Source: Phormidium tenue FACHB-1050 (lineage in GTDB: Bacteria > Cyanobacteriota > Cyanobacteriia > Pseudanabaenales > Pseudanabaenaceae). Taken from it: a stretch of 64,000 nt of DNA. The notes under the pieces are model-generated. The model ran no database searches. It was not told where the DNA came from and worked only from the letters and a program-made list of their open reading frames with translations. Where the stretch lies: the NCBI RefSeq assembly GCF_014696925.1, contig NZ_JACJQY010000029.1, forward strand, positions 1-64,000. The letters are read 5' to 3'. The translations under genes were made by a program, and so were the position numbers. Positions 44,129 through 53,358 of this stretch are shown piece by piece; the stretch's first letter is position 1; each line of letters starts with the position of its first letter.

Positions 44129-46183
44129 TTAAATGGTTTCTTGAATATTATCGGAAGAGATTGTGGTGCTAATCTCAATTAGTGGAAGTAATACCCCGTT
44201 TTGAATCTGTCCATTAGTGCTGAGTTCACTATGACAGAGATATAAGCGATCGCCTGTACGATCCAACAAATCCCTCAGCAACCTCTGTAACCTTTGCATA
44301 TCGGCATCACGTTGATTCTCGATTGTCCATCGTTCACCATTCCAACTTTTGAGAAAAAGAGGCGCACCAAAGAGAGAAGCGGCTCCACCCTGTAACCACA
44401 GATCAGAACTAGCATCTAACCAAAATTGCCAACGATGCGATCGCCTTGCCATCCGATATTGAATAATTGTTGCGAGGACAACGCTATCTTCAGGTTGATT
44501 AGGCGCATAGGGATTTGCCGTGACAGTACCTTGTCGAATCAGTTGAATAAAATTTTCGAGAATGACCGCATCTTCTAGATCGAGACGATATCCCAGTTGC
44601 CAGTAATATTGAGCAGTTTCAATCAGAGATTGTAAAGTCGCAGTATGTTCATAACTAAGCTTGCGCGGTTTAAAGAAAGCCTGAATAGCGCGATCAATAA
44701 ATAATAGTGGTGCATCCTTGGACGATTGTTGTTCAATCCATTGCCGTAATTTTTCGTAGGCTTGAGTAGCTTCATAGCCAAGGCGATTCCATTGGTTATA
44801 GGTTTCAGCTTCTAGTAGTTGTGGATTTTCTGGATGTCTGGCAAAGCAATAGTCAGCAAGCATTCCCGCCCGCACTGGATCGATCGCTTCAGTAAGTACC
44901 ACCAACATCTCGGCAATGTGATCTCGGCTAACCAGTTGACCAAGGTTGGGATAGACCAGTGAGATTAGAGTTAGCAGCGATCGCACTTGAGCGGAATAGG
45001 ATAATGGACGCTGATCGTCGAGGGGAGTAATCTTAATATTCTTTTTGCGAAGAATTTCGATAATTGCGTAGTTGGCAATATTGTCTAACCCAGGGGCGAT
45101 GATTGCAATCTCGTTGGCTTTGACTGCACCAGAGGCGATCGCTTCCACAATTGTTTCAGCAACATTGCGGAACAGCTTAGCCCGTGAAACTGATTCAATG
45201 GAATGAATGTTAGCGTAAGGCTCGATAAATTGTAAAATTGGTTCGTTAACGACTTGCAAAACTGATTCAGCGACTTCACTACCCAAAGTGTTGTCAGCAT
45301 GGGGTAAATTGATGATTTCACATTCAGATTTGAGTTCTTGCCAATATTCAGGATCTGCTCCTAATCCCAACCTTGCCGATCCATCAGGATTAAAAGTAAA
45401 CATGCCGATCGCACCATTCTTAAGCAGAAACTTGCATAAATCACAGGCGATCGCTGGCATCTCATCGGCGCGATCAACAATTACATAACGAAATCTCTCT
45501 TTGAGTTTCCGTTGATATTGAGGATTAGGAAGCAAGTAATGGGCGAACAGATCCGTAATGATTCCATAGGTAAGTAAGCCTCGTTCCCAGCAATATTTGC
45601 GCCATTCTAATAAAGCTTCACCAATCTCTTGCCATTGCTCTAATATGCTATTCCCAGCATCTTCAGGATTTTCGACTACATTAGTCTCGATACCAGCATT
45701 TAAAATTGCAGGAATTTCGGTGATCTGGCGATCACTATAGGCAGCTAGTAGAAATAGGTCTAATAATCTCCGAACTAGGCGATCGCGCCCGATCCCTTCC
45801 ATTTGCAAAGTTCCTGTTTCGATGCGATCTTTCCAGAGCTTATTCGCAAGTTCCTGCTCATTCTCAACTCTTAAGATTAAAGGGAACTGGGCTTTGAGAT
45901 CGAGATTTTTAACTAATAATGTCCAAAACAAGCGCACTTCATCACGAAAAAAACTGATGGGGGTGACAGCGGTGACGGGATAGCTGCCGTGGGTGACAAT
46001 GGTTAGGCGATCGCTAAGTTCACGGCGTTGTTGAGAATCGACGGTAAGCACCAAAACTTTTTGGGAAGCCGCTTGGGGATTGGACTGATAAGCAAAATCC
46101 GTTTCCGCCCAATCACAAAACCGCTGAACTATTCGCTCAGTCTTGCCACTCTTACTTCCACCTTCAATCCACAAATTCGTCAT
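44129..46183 (-). CDS. UvrD/AddB-like P-loop protein (recombination-related)
   Basis: 684 residues. The N-terminal Walker A WIEGGSKSGKTERIV (~6-20) and later YVIVDRADEMP (Walker B-like, ~237-247), EIAIIAPGLDN and a C-terminal strand-rich region resemble superfamily I helicases and the inactive AddB/RecC type. The canonical helicase arginine motifs are not obvious, so it may be a DNA-end-processing subunit rather than an active helicase. Cyanobacteria-restricted as far as I recognise it. Confidence 0.6.
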   Translation of the reverse strand: MTNLWIEGGSKSGKTERIVQRFCDWAETDFAYQSNPQAASQKVLVLTVDSQQRRELSDRLTIVTHGSYPVTAVTPISFFRDEVRLFWTLLVKNLDLKAQFPLILRVENEQELANKLWKDRIETGTLQMEGIGRDRLVRRLLDLFLLAAYSDRQITEIPAILNAGIETNVVENPEDAGNSILEQWQEIGEALLEWRKYCWERGLLTYGIITDLFAHYLLPNPQYQRKLKERFRYVIVDRADEMPAIACDLCKFLLKNGAIGMFTFNPDGSARLGLGADPEYWQELKSECEIINLPHADNTLGSEVAESVLQVVNEPILQFIEPYANIHSIESVSRAKLFRNVAETIVEAIASGAVKANEIAIIAPGLDNIANYAIIEILRKKNIKITPLDDQRPLSYSAQVRSLLTLISLVYPNLGQLVSRDHIAEMLVVLTEAIDPVRAGMLADYCFARHPENPQLLEAETYNQWNRLGYEATQAYEKLRQWIEQQSSKDAPLLFIDRAIQAFFKPRKLSYEHTATLQSLIETAQYYWQLGYRLDLEDAVILENFIQLIRQGTVTANPYAPNQPEDSVVLATIIQYRMARRSHRWQFWLDASSDLWLQGGAASLFGAPLFLKSWNGERWTIENQRDADMQRLQRLLRDLLDRTGDRLYLCHSELSTNGQIQNGVLLPLIEISTTISSDNIQETI

Positions 46184-46311
46184 ATTAGACTTGTAGTTCC
46201 ATTATCTTTACGGTAATTATCGTCAATTAAAGAGGATGACGGGTAATTGTTGATAAAATTTTTGCAAGATATGAAGAATGAGCGTTAATGGATTTCTCAC
46301 TAGAAAGTTTG

Positions 46312-46500
46312 CTAACTTTCTGGCTCACTGTTAATTTCGATATCTAGGGTGTCTTCATCAATCTCAATATATAGAATATTGGGCTGACAGCAAACTTGAC
46401 AATCTTCCACATACGACTGTTGCATTCCTCCACTAAAATCAACAAATGTCGTATTAGTCTCGCCACAAAAAGCACAGGTATATTCAGCAGTATCTTGCAT
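46312..46500 (-). CDS. CPXCG-type cysteine-rich zinc protein
   Basis: 62 residues with two cysteine pairs, TCAFCGE and EDCQVCCQPN, and an acidic tail: the small Cys_rich_CPXG family. Probably zinc-binding; role unknown. It stands alone. Confidence 0.85.
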   Translation of the reverse strand: MQDTAEYTCAFCGETNTTFVDFSGGMQQSYVEDCQVCCQPNILYIEIDEDTLDIEINSEPES

Positions 46501-46553
46501 TGTTTAAAATTTAATTGTAAGCGATTTGATGGGTTGTTTGAATATTACTCAAA

Positions 46554-46643
46554 GCGATCGCCCCTTCATCTTCCCAAAACAAGGCGATCGCCTCTAATCA
46601 AAATCAAGAACCAGCGATCGCCAATTCATCTCTCCAAAATAAT
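46554..46643. repeat. Three 30-bp repeats, each starting with HIP1
   Basis: GCGATCGC occurs at 46554, 46584 and 46614, exactly 30 bp apart. Units one and three share GCGATCGCC, TTCATCT and CCAAAA. It fills much of the gap between the CPXCG gene and mrr. Confidence 0.8.
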
Positions 46644-46676
46644 GACTTGCGATTACTAAAGCATCAATAGTTTTAT

Positions 46677-47582
46677 TCATTCTTCGATAAAATAATCTGA
46701 ATCAATTTTACTGATTTTGATTATTTCTTTAACAGTAACGCCAACTTCATGTTCGATCATTAAATTAGTTAACATTTCACCATCAATTAAGACTATAGCT
46801 GCATTGCTTGTATTATTGGCATATTCGATTGCTTCTTTGGTGAAGAAAGCTGTAGTCATAAAAACTCCTTTTTTTGCCCTTTTTCCATCTAATGCACCAA
46901 CAAATTTTTGAATTTCTGGTCTTCCAATTTTCGTCTCTTTTTTCCATCTTTTAGCTTGGATATAAATCTTGTCAAGCCCTAATTTATCTTCTTTGATAAT
47001 TCCATCAATTCCCTCGTCACCAGATTTTTGAGTTGCTTTACCATTAGCAAGATTTGATTCACCATAGCCCATTTTTATCAGAAGATCTAATACAATTTCT
47101 TCAAATTTGTAAGGTGAAATATCTTCTAAATTTTTTAGTAGTAATTTTGACAACTCTATTCTAATTCTCTTATAACCCTCTTCTATCATCTCGTCAGGAG
47201 TTTGGATCGAGATATCAGATTGCTCGTTGGATGAATTAGTATCTATATTTTCAATATTTTTATTTGGGTTAATTTCCTTCAAAAATCTTATGGTTATTTT
47301 TTTAGGAGGAGATTTTAAAACCTTTAACCCCAAATCAGAAATTTTATATTTTCCTCTTTCAGGACTAAAAATAAGACCTCCAGTCCTTAAATAAGAAATA
47401 GACCAAGCAATTCTATTAAAAAATAGTATTTGTTTACCATTAGGCGTTTTGGTTTGCTTCTCTTCTTCTGTTATTTGGAAGTAATTTATTGCGTGATTTC
47501 TGAGTAAATTTGAGTCATAGATGTTACCGTCTTGCATTTTCTCTAGTAGTGGCAACATAGCGGTCTGAAAATCTGGAATCAA
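46677..47582 (-). CDS. mrr: Mrr-type restriction endonuclease
   Basis: 301 residues. N-terminal winged-helix Mrr_N domain (~1-95; NHAINYFQITEEEKQ, SYLRTGGLIFSPERGKYKISDLG). C-terminal PD-(D/E)XK Mrr_cat domain (~150-290) with GDEGIDGII (catalytic D), YIQAKRWKK (QxK), EIQKFVGALDG and GVFMTTAFFTKEAIEYA. Such enzymes cut methylated DNA (type IV restriction). The gene is markedly AT-rich and contains no HIP1 octamer, unlike its neighbours, which suggests recent transfer. Confidence 0.9.
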   Translation of the reverse strand: MIPDFQTAMLPLLEKMQDGNIYDSNLLRNHAINYFQITEEEKQTKTPNGKQILFFNRIAWSISYLRTGGLIFSPERGKYKISDLGLKVLKSPPKKITIRFLKEINPNKNIENIDTNSSNEQSDISIQTPDEMIEEGYKRIRIELSKLLLKNLEDISPYKFEEIVLDLLIKMGYGESNLANGKATQKSGDEGIDGIIKEDKLGLDKIYIQAKRWKKETKIGRPEIQKFVGALDGKRAKKGVFMTTAFFTKEAIEYANNTSNAAIVLIDGEMLTNLMIEHEVGVTVKEIIKISKIDSDYFIEE

Positions 47583-47741
47583 CTTTATCTAACTCCATAG
47601 TTACAAAATATTCTATTCGGCTTGTAAAACATTTAACTTCATTAATTGCTAGTAAGAGCAAGCATCATTACTAAAAATTAATTTATCATTTTCTAATTCC
47701 TACATCAACTTTGGCAAGTCAAAATCCCCTAAAATTTCATT

Positions 47742-47972
47742 TTATTTAGATTCTTCTTTAAGTCCAGCAATACCCATAACTGCGAAGGTTGATGCAACTG
47801 TCACTTTTATGACAACAATTACCCAAAATGAAATTGGTTGATCTACTCGCGTAATTGGATTGCTTTTAGGCCTTGCAACAATCTGCCCAGTCATCAATTC
47901 GTAAATGACTACACCAAATATTATGACCGAGGCGATGAGTTGCCAACCACTTACACTTATCTTTCGATTCAT
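47742..47972 (-). CDS. Small two-helix membrane protein
   Basis: 76 residues from ATG 47972 (the frame is open 13 codons further). Two hydrophobic segments, WQLIASVIIFGVVIYELMTG and FWVIVVIKVTVASTFAVMGIAG, are joined by a basic loop. Function unknown. It follows the rbcS terminator, so it is probably transcribed separately. Confidence 0.55.
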   Translation of the reverse strand: MNRKISVSGWQLIASVIIFGVVIYELMTGQIVARPKSNPITRVDQPISFWVIVVIKVTVASTFAVMGIAGLKEESK

Positions 47973-48012
47973 GTCATCTTTCACTATCCAGAACATTTGA
48001 CTTCTAACCATA

Positions 48013-48049
48013 AAACAAAAAAACCCCGCAATGCGGGGTTTTTTTGTTT
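48013..48049. terminator. Terminator after rbcS
   Basis: AAACAAAAAAACCCCGC-AAT-GCGGGGTTTTTTTGTTT, a perfect 17-bp stem with long U-tracts, 9 bp after the rbcS stop. Confidence 0.9.
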
Positions 48050-48057
48050 GTTAAAGC

Positions 48058-48393
48058 TTAGTAACGAGCGCTGTTAGGCTTGTGTACGATGAAGCTTTGG
48101 ACTTGGCACTGCTTGATGTTGTCGAAAGCAACAACACGGATGAAGCTACCAGGATAGCTAGAGCGGCAAGCTTGAACTTCGCTCAAAACTTCTTGAGGAG
48201 TTCTGGCGTTGAACAAGGGCAACTTCCAAAGAGTCCAGTAGTGAACAGCAGGATCGGAATCTTCGTTAAATTCGATCGCAGGATAGAAACCTTGCTTCAA
48301 GGTGTACTCGATTTGACGAGTGATTTGAGCATCGCTCAAAGGGGGAAGGTAAGAAAGAGTTTCGTAACGACGCTCTTTTGGTAAAGTTTGCAT
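48058..48393 (-). CDS. rbcS: RuBisCO small subunit
   Basis: 111 residues. [46 protein letters not shown] and [12 protein letters not shown] are standard for cyanobacterial RbcS without a transit peptide. It completes the L8S8 enzyme. Third gene of rbcLXS, 27 bp after rbcX. Confidence 0.98.
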   Translation of the reverse strand: MQTLPKERRYETLSYLPPLSDAQITRQIEYTLKQGFYPAIEFNEDSDPAVHYWTLWKLPLFNARTPQEVLSEVQACRSSYPGSFIRVVAFDNIKQCQVQSFIVHKPNSARY

Positions 48394-48420
48394 TATTTCC
48401 TCGCGATTGAAATTATATTG

Positions 48421-48918
48421 CTATTGATTTTTTTGTGTGGAAGCGCGATCGCCTTCAACATCTGAGTCAGCAGCAACTTCTGGAGAACTTTCGAGAACAA
48501 CCTCTGAACTAATTTCCAGATTACTCTCTAAATCAGGTTCAGAACTAAGATTCTCACATTCTGCATATCCTTCAGAAGCCTGAACATTCATGATGCGCTC
48601 AAAATGCTGACGACGAAGCTGCATATTTGATTGTTGGATGCCAGTACGAGTCATTTCTGGCAGAAATTCTAAAATCTCATTAGCAAGATGCTCCCGTACT
48701 GTCATAACCCGAAAAGCCATTTCTTGGTGAACCTCAAAGAGGTCTTTGATATAAAGCTCGCCATTTTGGAGTCTTTCGCGCGTCGAGAATTGATTAAACC
48801 AGAGAGCTTTTAACTTATCGGTTTCTTCCAATTGCTCGGCAATTGTCTTGACAGCCTCGAAGGTCAAAAAATTGATCAACATTTTGGCTGTGGACTTAGT
48901 ACTGCGCTTGATATCCAT
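48421..48918 (-). CDS. rbcX: RuBisCO assembly chaperone RbcX
   Basis: 165 residues. Helical core with KSTAKMLINFLTFEAVKTIAEQLEETD and LANEILEFLPEMTRTGIQQSNMQLRRQHFERIM matches RbcX, which clamps the C-terminal tail of RbcL during assembly. After about residue 115 there is an acidic tail rich in E/S with imperfect repeats (SSEPDLESNLEISSEVVLESSPEV), making it longer than the ~135 residues I expect. Confidence 0.93.
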   Translation of the reverse strand: MDIKRSTKSTAKMLINFLTFEAVKTIAEQLEETDKLKALWFNQFSTRERLQNGELYIKDLFEVHQEMAFRVMTVREHLANEILEFLPEMTRTGIQQSNMQLRRQHFERIMNVQASEGYAECENLSSEPDLESNLEISSEVVLESSPEVAADSDVEGDRASTQKNQ

Positions 48919-48940
48919 AGGCTGAACTTAACCAAGATTT

Positions 48941-48979
48941 ATTACTATAGTGTTTCACAATGCGAAACACTATAGTAAT
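48941..48979. promoter_or_regulatory. Perfect 16-bp hairpin between rbcL and rbcX
   Basis: Arms 48941-48956 and 48964-48979 are exact complements around ACAATGC. There is no U-tract on the minus strand, so it looks more like an mRNA stabiliser or processing site separating the abundant rbcL message from rbcXS than a full terminator. Confidence 0.6.
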
Positions 48980-48991
48980 GGAGCTAATCAA

Positions 48992-50422
48992 TTAGACGGT
49001 ATCCATTGCTTCAAACTCGAACTTGATTTCCTTCCAGAGTTCAAGAGCAGCATTCAATTCAGGAGACCAACGACCAGCTTCACGAAGAATGTCGCCACCT
49101 TCACGCATCATGTCGCGACCTTCGTTACGTGCTTGTACGCAAGCTTCAAGCGCAACGCGGTTAGCGGTTGCACCAGGAGCAGCACCCCATGGGTGACCCA
49201 AAGTACCACCACCAAACTGTAAGCAAGAGTCATCGCCGAAGATTTCAACGAGCGCAGGCATGTGCCATACGTGGATACCACCCGAAGCAACGGGAAGTAC
49301 ACCAGGCATAGAAGCCCAATCTTGAGTGAAATAGATACCGCGAGAGCGATCGAGTTCGATGTGGTCTTCACGCATTAGGTCAACAAAGCCCATGGTGATG
49401 CCCTTTTCGCCTTCGAGCTTACCAACAACGGTTCCAGAGTGAAGGTGATCACCACCAGACATACGCAGACACTTAGCCAAAACGCGGAAGTGAATCCCGT
49501 GGGTTTTTTGACGGTCAATAACTGCGTGCATAGCGCGGTGAATGTGCAAGAGCAAGCCATTGTCACGGCAATACTTAGCAAGAGTGGTGTTAGCTGTGAA
49601 ACCACCAGTCAAGAAGTCATGCATGATGATTGGAGTGCCGATTTCTTTTGCGAAAGCTGCACGTTCCATCATTTGCTCACAGGTAGGAGCAGTAACGTTC
49701 AAGTAGTGACCCTTGATTTCGCCAGTTTCAGATTGAGCTTTTTCGATTGCTTCTTGTACAAACAGGAAGCGATCGCGCCAGCGCATGAAAGGCTGAGAGT
49801 TAATGTTTTCGTCGTCTTTGGTGAAGTCCAAACCGCCGCGTAGACATTCGTATACTGCACGACCGTAGTTCTTAGCAGACAAGCCCAATTTAGGCTTAAT
49901 GGTACAACCCAATAGAGGACGACCGTACTTGTTCAACTTGTCGCGTTCAACTTGAATACCGTGAGGAGGTCCTTGGAAGGTCTTCAGGTATGCAATAGGT
50001 ACACGGATGTCTTCTAGACGAAGTGCGCGAAGAGCTTTGAAACCGAATACGTTACCGACCAATGAGGTGAGCAAGTTGGTTACAGAACCTTCCTCGAACA
50101 AGTCAAGAGGGTAGGCGATGTAAGCGATGTATTGATTATCTTCGTTGGGTACTGGTTCAACATCGTAGCAACGACCTTTGTAGCGATCGAGGTCGGTCAA
50201 CAAGTCTGTCCATACAGTTGTCCAAGTACCTGTAGAAGATTCAGCAGCTACCGCAGCAGCAGCTTCTTCTGGAGGTACGCCTGGTTGAGGCACGAAACGG
50301 AAAGCGGCGAGAAGGTCAGTATCTCTGGGTGTGTAATCGGGGGTATAGTACTTTAGTTTATAGTCCTGAACACCTGCGTCGTACCCAGCCTTAGCTTTAG
50401 ACTGTGTTTTTGAGTAAGACAT
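48992..50422 (-). CDS. rbcL: RuBisCO large subunit (form IB)
   Basis: 476 residues. [41 protein letters not shown] (active-site lysine), [24 protein letters not shown] (carbamylated Lys, metal ligands D/E) and [13 protein letters not shown] are intact. Carboxylates RuBP in carboxysomes. AAGGAG lies 6-7 nt before ATG 50422. First gene of rbcLXS. Confidence 0.99.
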   Translation of the reverse strand: MSYSKTQSKAKAGYDAGVQDYKLKYYTPDYTPRDTDLLAAFRFVPQPGVPPEEAAAAVAAESSTGTWTTVWTDLLTDLDRYKGRCYDVEPVPNEDNQYIAYIAYPLDLFEEGSVTNLLTSLVGNVFGFKALRALRLEDIRVPIAYLKTFQGPPHGIQVERDKLNKYGRPLLGCTIKPKLGLSAKNYGRAVYECLRGGLDFTKDDENINSQPFMRWRDRFLFVQEAIEKAQSETGEIKGHYLNVTAPTCEQMMERAAFAKEIGTPIIMHDFLTGGFTANTTLAKYCRDNGLLLHIHRAMHAVIDRQKTHGIHFRVLAKCLRMSGGDHLHSGTVVGKLEGEKGITMGFVDLMREDHIELDRSRGIYFTQDWASMPGVLPVASGGIHVWHMPALVEIFGDDSCLQFGGGTLGHPWGAAPGATANRVALEACVQARNEGRDMMREGGDILREAGRWSPELNAALELWKEIKFEFEAMDTV

Positions 50423-51120
50423 TAATATCTCCTTACTAGATTTAAATGAGAATCAGTAAACTGCACGAAGCTCTGCAAAAAAAACTTAAGAGTCAGAGTC
50501 AATAGTCAAATCGAAAATTAAAGAAAGATTAAAAATCTATTAAAAATCTAATTAGCCCTTTGATGTCTGCTTCTTCTTGGAATAATTTTTTGCTTTATAT
50601 AAGTTAATCCTATCAGGAATCCTTCGTGTGAATTCCTTGAGCGATGTCTCTAATTTAAACATAAAGTGCGTATCCACATTTACTTTTTTTGCAAAAAAAT
50701 TTTTGAAACTCGCTATTTTTGGTAACAAATTCATATAAAAAATTTATATAACTCTAATAAGGTAGATATATCCCCTAGTACTTGTTTTTGCGAGATATTC
50801 CTAAACCAACAACCCCAAAACCTTGATTAATAAGGATTTGTGGATAAGTCTAGTTATAAGTTTATGTTAAGAAAAATAGCAATCTCGCAATCTATTTTAG
50901 TGATCGGCTGATACATACCAACACAAAAACTAATATGAATAGTTAGGAATTTTAATAAGATTAAAACAATATTAGAAATCCTAATGACTTATATATAAAT
51001 ACAAAATCAATTGATTTTGATCTGACTTTGTTGTTAGCTTATCTATTGATTTAAATAGAGTATTTTTACTCATTGCTATTATTGCTAAAAAAAGTAGGGG
51101 TGCAAAGCACCCCTACTTTT
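50423..51120. other. AT-rich rbcL leader/promoter region
   Basis: About 700 bp without a convincing gene. A 60-codon minus-strand frame (50552-50734) exists but has no homology I recognise. The space presumably holds the rbc promoter and a long leader; I cannot place the start site with confidence. Confidence 0.5.
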
Positions 51121-51122
51121 TT
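51088..51122. terminator. Terminator after the DUF1350 gene
   Basis: AAAAAAGTAGGGGTGC-AAA-GCACCCCTACTTTTTT, perfect and symmetrical; overlaps the DUF1350 stop. Confidence 0.85.
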
Positions 51123-51894
51123 AGACGATTTGCTGTGTCAGCCATGCTAGTAAGACTAGTTCTAAGCTCTGATTATTTTTGTGCATTTCTTGCTTAACCC
51201 ATTGCGCGATCGCATCGATCGCCGAAAAACTAGAACCTGCTTGCCATTTCACATCCAGCCCCATAGATGTGAGATGAGTGCCTTCGAGGGTTTGCAAGCT
51301 GATAGTTTTAGGGAATTTTTGTTTGAGTAGTTGAGCAAGGATGGAAATTTCATCAATACCATCGTCCACAAATTTGACTAATAAATTATTTGCGGTCTGA
51401 TAGTTGGCATTAATAAGCTGTTCAGTTTCCTTGGGTGTGGGGGTGAAATCCATTGACGACATTTCGGGAATCTTGCCAGCTAGTTCTTTGAAGAACGGAA
51501 TTGAGCGATCGGCGCTGTAGTTGTTGTAGGCAATGTAGATGTTGCCAGCACGGGTAGGCTTGTACAGGCAATTAATTAATAGATGGATTTTGCAGCCCAT
51601 GCTATGTCCCATACCAAATACGGGGAAATAATCGAGAAATAGTTTGCTGCGTACCTTGCGAAATGAGGTGTGGACTTCGCGAGCAATTTGACGATGATCG
51701 AAGGTGTTATTTAAAAATGGCGTAGCCACGATCGCATAATCATTTTTAGCAAGTTGCTCTAGGACTCGACCATAGGCAACATGGGGAGCCGCCGCAAAAA
51801 ATGCTCCACCCAAAAAGTGAATTACGCCCTTGGGTTTGGGTGGTGTTAATACCCAGTTATCTTCGATTTGCTTCCACTCCATCGTTTTTGCCAT
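51121..51894 (-). CDS. DUF1350 alpha/beta-hydrolase-like protein
   Basis: 257 residues. PKGVIHFLGGAFFAAAPHVAYGRVLE at the start, FGMGHSMGCKIHLL (GHSMG, nucleophile-elbow-like) near 95-108 and LEGTHLTSMGLD near the end fit the DUF1350 family of cyanobacteria and plants. A hydrolase fold is likely, reaction unknown. Confidence 0.88.
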   Translation of the reverse strand: MAKTMEWKQIEDNWVLTPPKPKGVIHFLGGAFFAAAPHVAYGRVLEQLAKNDYAIVATPFLNNTFDHRQIAREVHTSFRKVRSKLFLDYFPVFGMGHSMGCKIHLLINCLYKPTRAGNIYIAYNNYSADRSIPFFKELAGKIPEMSSMDFTPTPKETEQLINANYQTANNLLVKFVDDGIDEISILAQLLKQKFPKTISLQTLEGTHLTSMGLDVKWQAGSSFSAIDAIAQWVKQEMHKNNQSLELVLLAWLTQQIV

Positions 51895-51971
51895 TCTTTA
51901 CATTTCTTTATATATTCTATCGCGAATAAAAATGCGAATTGCGGATTAAGCGAATTACTATTTGGAGAGTT

Positions 51972-52074
51972 ATACCAAATCACAAAATGGCTACGCCATT
52001 TTGTGATTTTAAAACCCTTACTGGGTTTAGTTTTTAATTCCCGAAAGTGTAGCCACACTTTCGGGAATTGGTAT
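51972..52074. mobile_element. Small element bounded by ATACCAA/TTGGTAT
   Basis: 103 bp. ATACCAA (51972-51978) and TTGGTAT (52068-52074) enclose two perfect hairpins: ATCACAAAATGGC/GCCATTTTGTGAT and AATTCCCGAAAGTGT with its complement at 52055-52069. TTA flanks both sides (51970-51972 and 52074-52076) and may be the target duplication. The first half is shared with 30071-30136. Confidence 0.65.
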
Positions 52075-52089
52075 TATTTCAGTAGCTTC

Positions 52090-52207
52090 TATAGCAATGT
52101 AAGTTTTGCTTAGGACATTGAACCCAAAAGATGAGTGGCGGCGCTTCGCGCCGCCACTCATCTTTTGGGTTTTGATTTTTGTCCGAGCTATCTCTTACAT
52201 TGCTATA
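52090..52207. mobile_element. MITE-like element, TATAGCAA family, copy 3
   Basis: 118 bp with a perfect 14-bp terminal inverted repeat (TATAGCAATGTAAG, 52090-52103, and complement 52194-52207). Inside are AGTTTTGCTTAGGACATTGAACCC and a perfect hairpin whose stem (CCCAAAAGATGAGTGGCGGCG) differs from the other copies on both arms. The TA at both ends may be an IS630-type target duplication. Confidence 0.8.
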
Positions 52208-52260
52208 ACTCTAGAATGGGGCAGCGATCTCGCATCTGGTGATTAAATGTATGAGGACAT

Positions 52261-52315
52261 AAAACCCAAGAAGAGAATGGCGGCGCGAAGCGCCGCCATT
52301 CTCTTCTTGGGTTTT
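52261..52315. repeat. Perfect 26-bp hairpin related to the MITE-like family
   Basis: Arms 52261-52286 and 52290-52315, loop GAA within GCGC-GAA-GCGC. It is preceded by ATGAGGACATA, as in the TATAGCAA elements, but has no terminal repeats. The gap 51895-52354 contains only such repeats. Confidence 0.7.
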
Positions 52316-52354
52316 GCTGCTGTAATATGCTTTGAGAGAAAAAGAAAATTTATC

Positions 52355-52570
52355 TTAATCGTCTTTTTCTAGTCTATGACCAAATCTGATTAAGCAAACA
52401 CAACTTGGAGCCACTATAAGTGGTAACAATATCGCTAATATTAGGAATAAATTTTTTCCAGTAAATACAGATAATAAAAGTAAATTAATTGTATAAAAAA
52501 TTGTGCAAAATAGACCTATCACACCAATAATTATCAAGATAAGTGAATATAATTTATTCATGTTTGCCAA
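52355..52570 (-). CDS. Small two-helix membrane protein
   Basis: 71 residues with two long hydrophobic stretches (LYSLILIIIGVIGLFCTIFYTINLLLLSVF and LFLILAILLPLIVAPSCVCLI) and a charged C-terminal tail. No family recognised. Upstream it is separated from DUF3611 by 75 bp. Confidence 0.5.
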   Translation of the reverse strand: MANMNKLYSLILIIIGVIGLFCTIFYTINLLLLSVFTGKNLFLILAILLPLIVAPSCVCLIRFGHRLEKDD

Positions 52571-52645
52571 ACTTCATTGATGCCATGATCATCGTGCTGA
52601 TATAAATAAAAAGGCTCTTATTTTATAGTAAATACCAATAAACTT

Positions 52646-53263
52646 TTATTCGCGATTAGGTTTATCGGTGGCTTTGTTTAGTAGCCATAAAGAGCAGACC
52701 AAACCAACAAAGTGAGCAAAGATAATATTGAAACTAGCTTGAATAATTTGAAAGTCGAGGGGCTGAATTACGGAGTTAAAGCTGCCTGCACCAGGTAATA
52801 TTGCTTGTCCTTGTCCTGCTCTTAGTGTTAAAGCACCGATAATCGCAAAGGCTCCCAGTAAAGTAACAAACATTCCAATCAGATTAATAATCAATCCAAT
52901 TTTGATTTGAAATACAGTTTGGCTTTTAGTTGGACGATCAGGCGATCGCAGCTTTTTTGCCATTTGCGTATAACGATAATTCCAAAAAATACTTGCACCT
53001 AATACAGCCACACCTGCCCAAGCAAAGCTCAGTCCTGGTAATGTCGCAGGACTAGTATCCAATCCTGTGGGACTAACTACTTGTCCAGCCCTAGGAAACA
53101 AGAAAAGTTGCAGTAAGACAACCGAAGAAACTACACATAAAACGACTTGTGTCCAAAAAGCAGTCCAGCCCCACCGCCGAAATGCTAAAACAACGCGCAA
53201 GACATTGGGCGAGACATCACTGTTGTCGTCTTCTTTTTTGGAATTTTTTAGTTCTCTGGGCAT
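52646..53263 (-). CDS. DUF3611 membrane protein
   Basis: 205 residues, four membrane helices, with VLRVVLAFRRWGWTAFWTQVVLCVVSS at the start, LSFAWAGVAVLGASIFWNYRYTQMAKKL in the middle and FQIKIGLIINLIGMFVTLLGAFAIIG later. Conserved in cyanobacteria and chloroplast-bearing eukaryotes; function unknown. Confidence 0.85.
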   Translation of the reverse strand: MPRELKNSKKEDDNSDVSPNVLRVVLAFRRWGWTAFWTQVVLCVVSSVVLLQLFLFPRAGQVVSPTGLDTSPATLPGLSFAWAGVAVLGASIFWNYRYTQMAKKLRSPDRPTKSQTVFQIKIGLIINLIGMFVTLLGAFAIIGALTLRAGQGQAILPGAGSFNSVIQPLDFQIIQASFNIIFAHFVGLVCSLWLLNKATDKPNRE

Positions 53264-53327
53264 TGTTTTAGTGGGGCTGCTTATGAAACCAGTAAATACT
53301 ATAACGTTTTCCGCTTTCTTCCAAAAA

Positions 53328-53358
53328 AGTAATAAGGGCGCTTTGCGCCCCTATTACT
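53328..53358. terminator. Hairpin after the TerB/Mo-nitro_C gene
   Basis: AGTAATAAGGGCGC-TTT-GCGCCCCTATTACT with one bulge; overlaps the stop of the minus-strand gene at 53357. Confidence 0.7.

Noticed and set aside
49108-49843. Long antisense frames within rbcL
   Set aside because: Shadows of the strongly biased rbcL codons; no independent start signals.
50552-50734. 60-codon minus-strand frame upstream of rbcL
   Set aside because: Basic, AT-driven sequence in the rbc leader with no ribosome site or known family; more likely non-coding.
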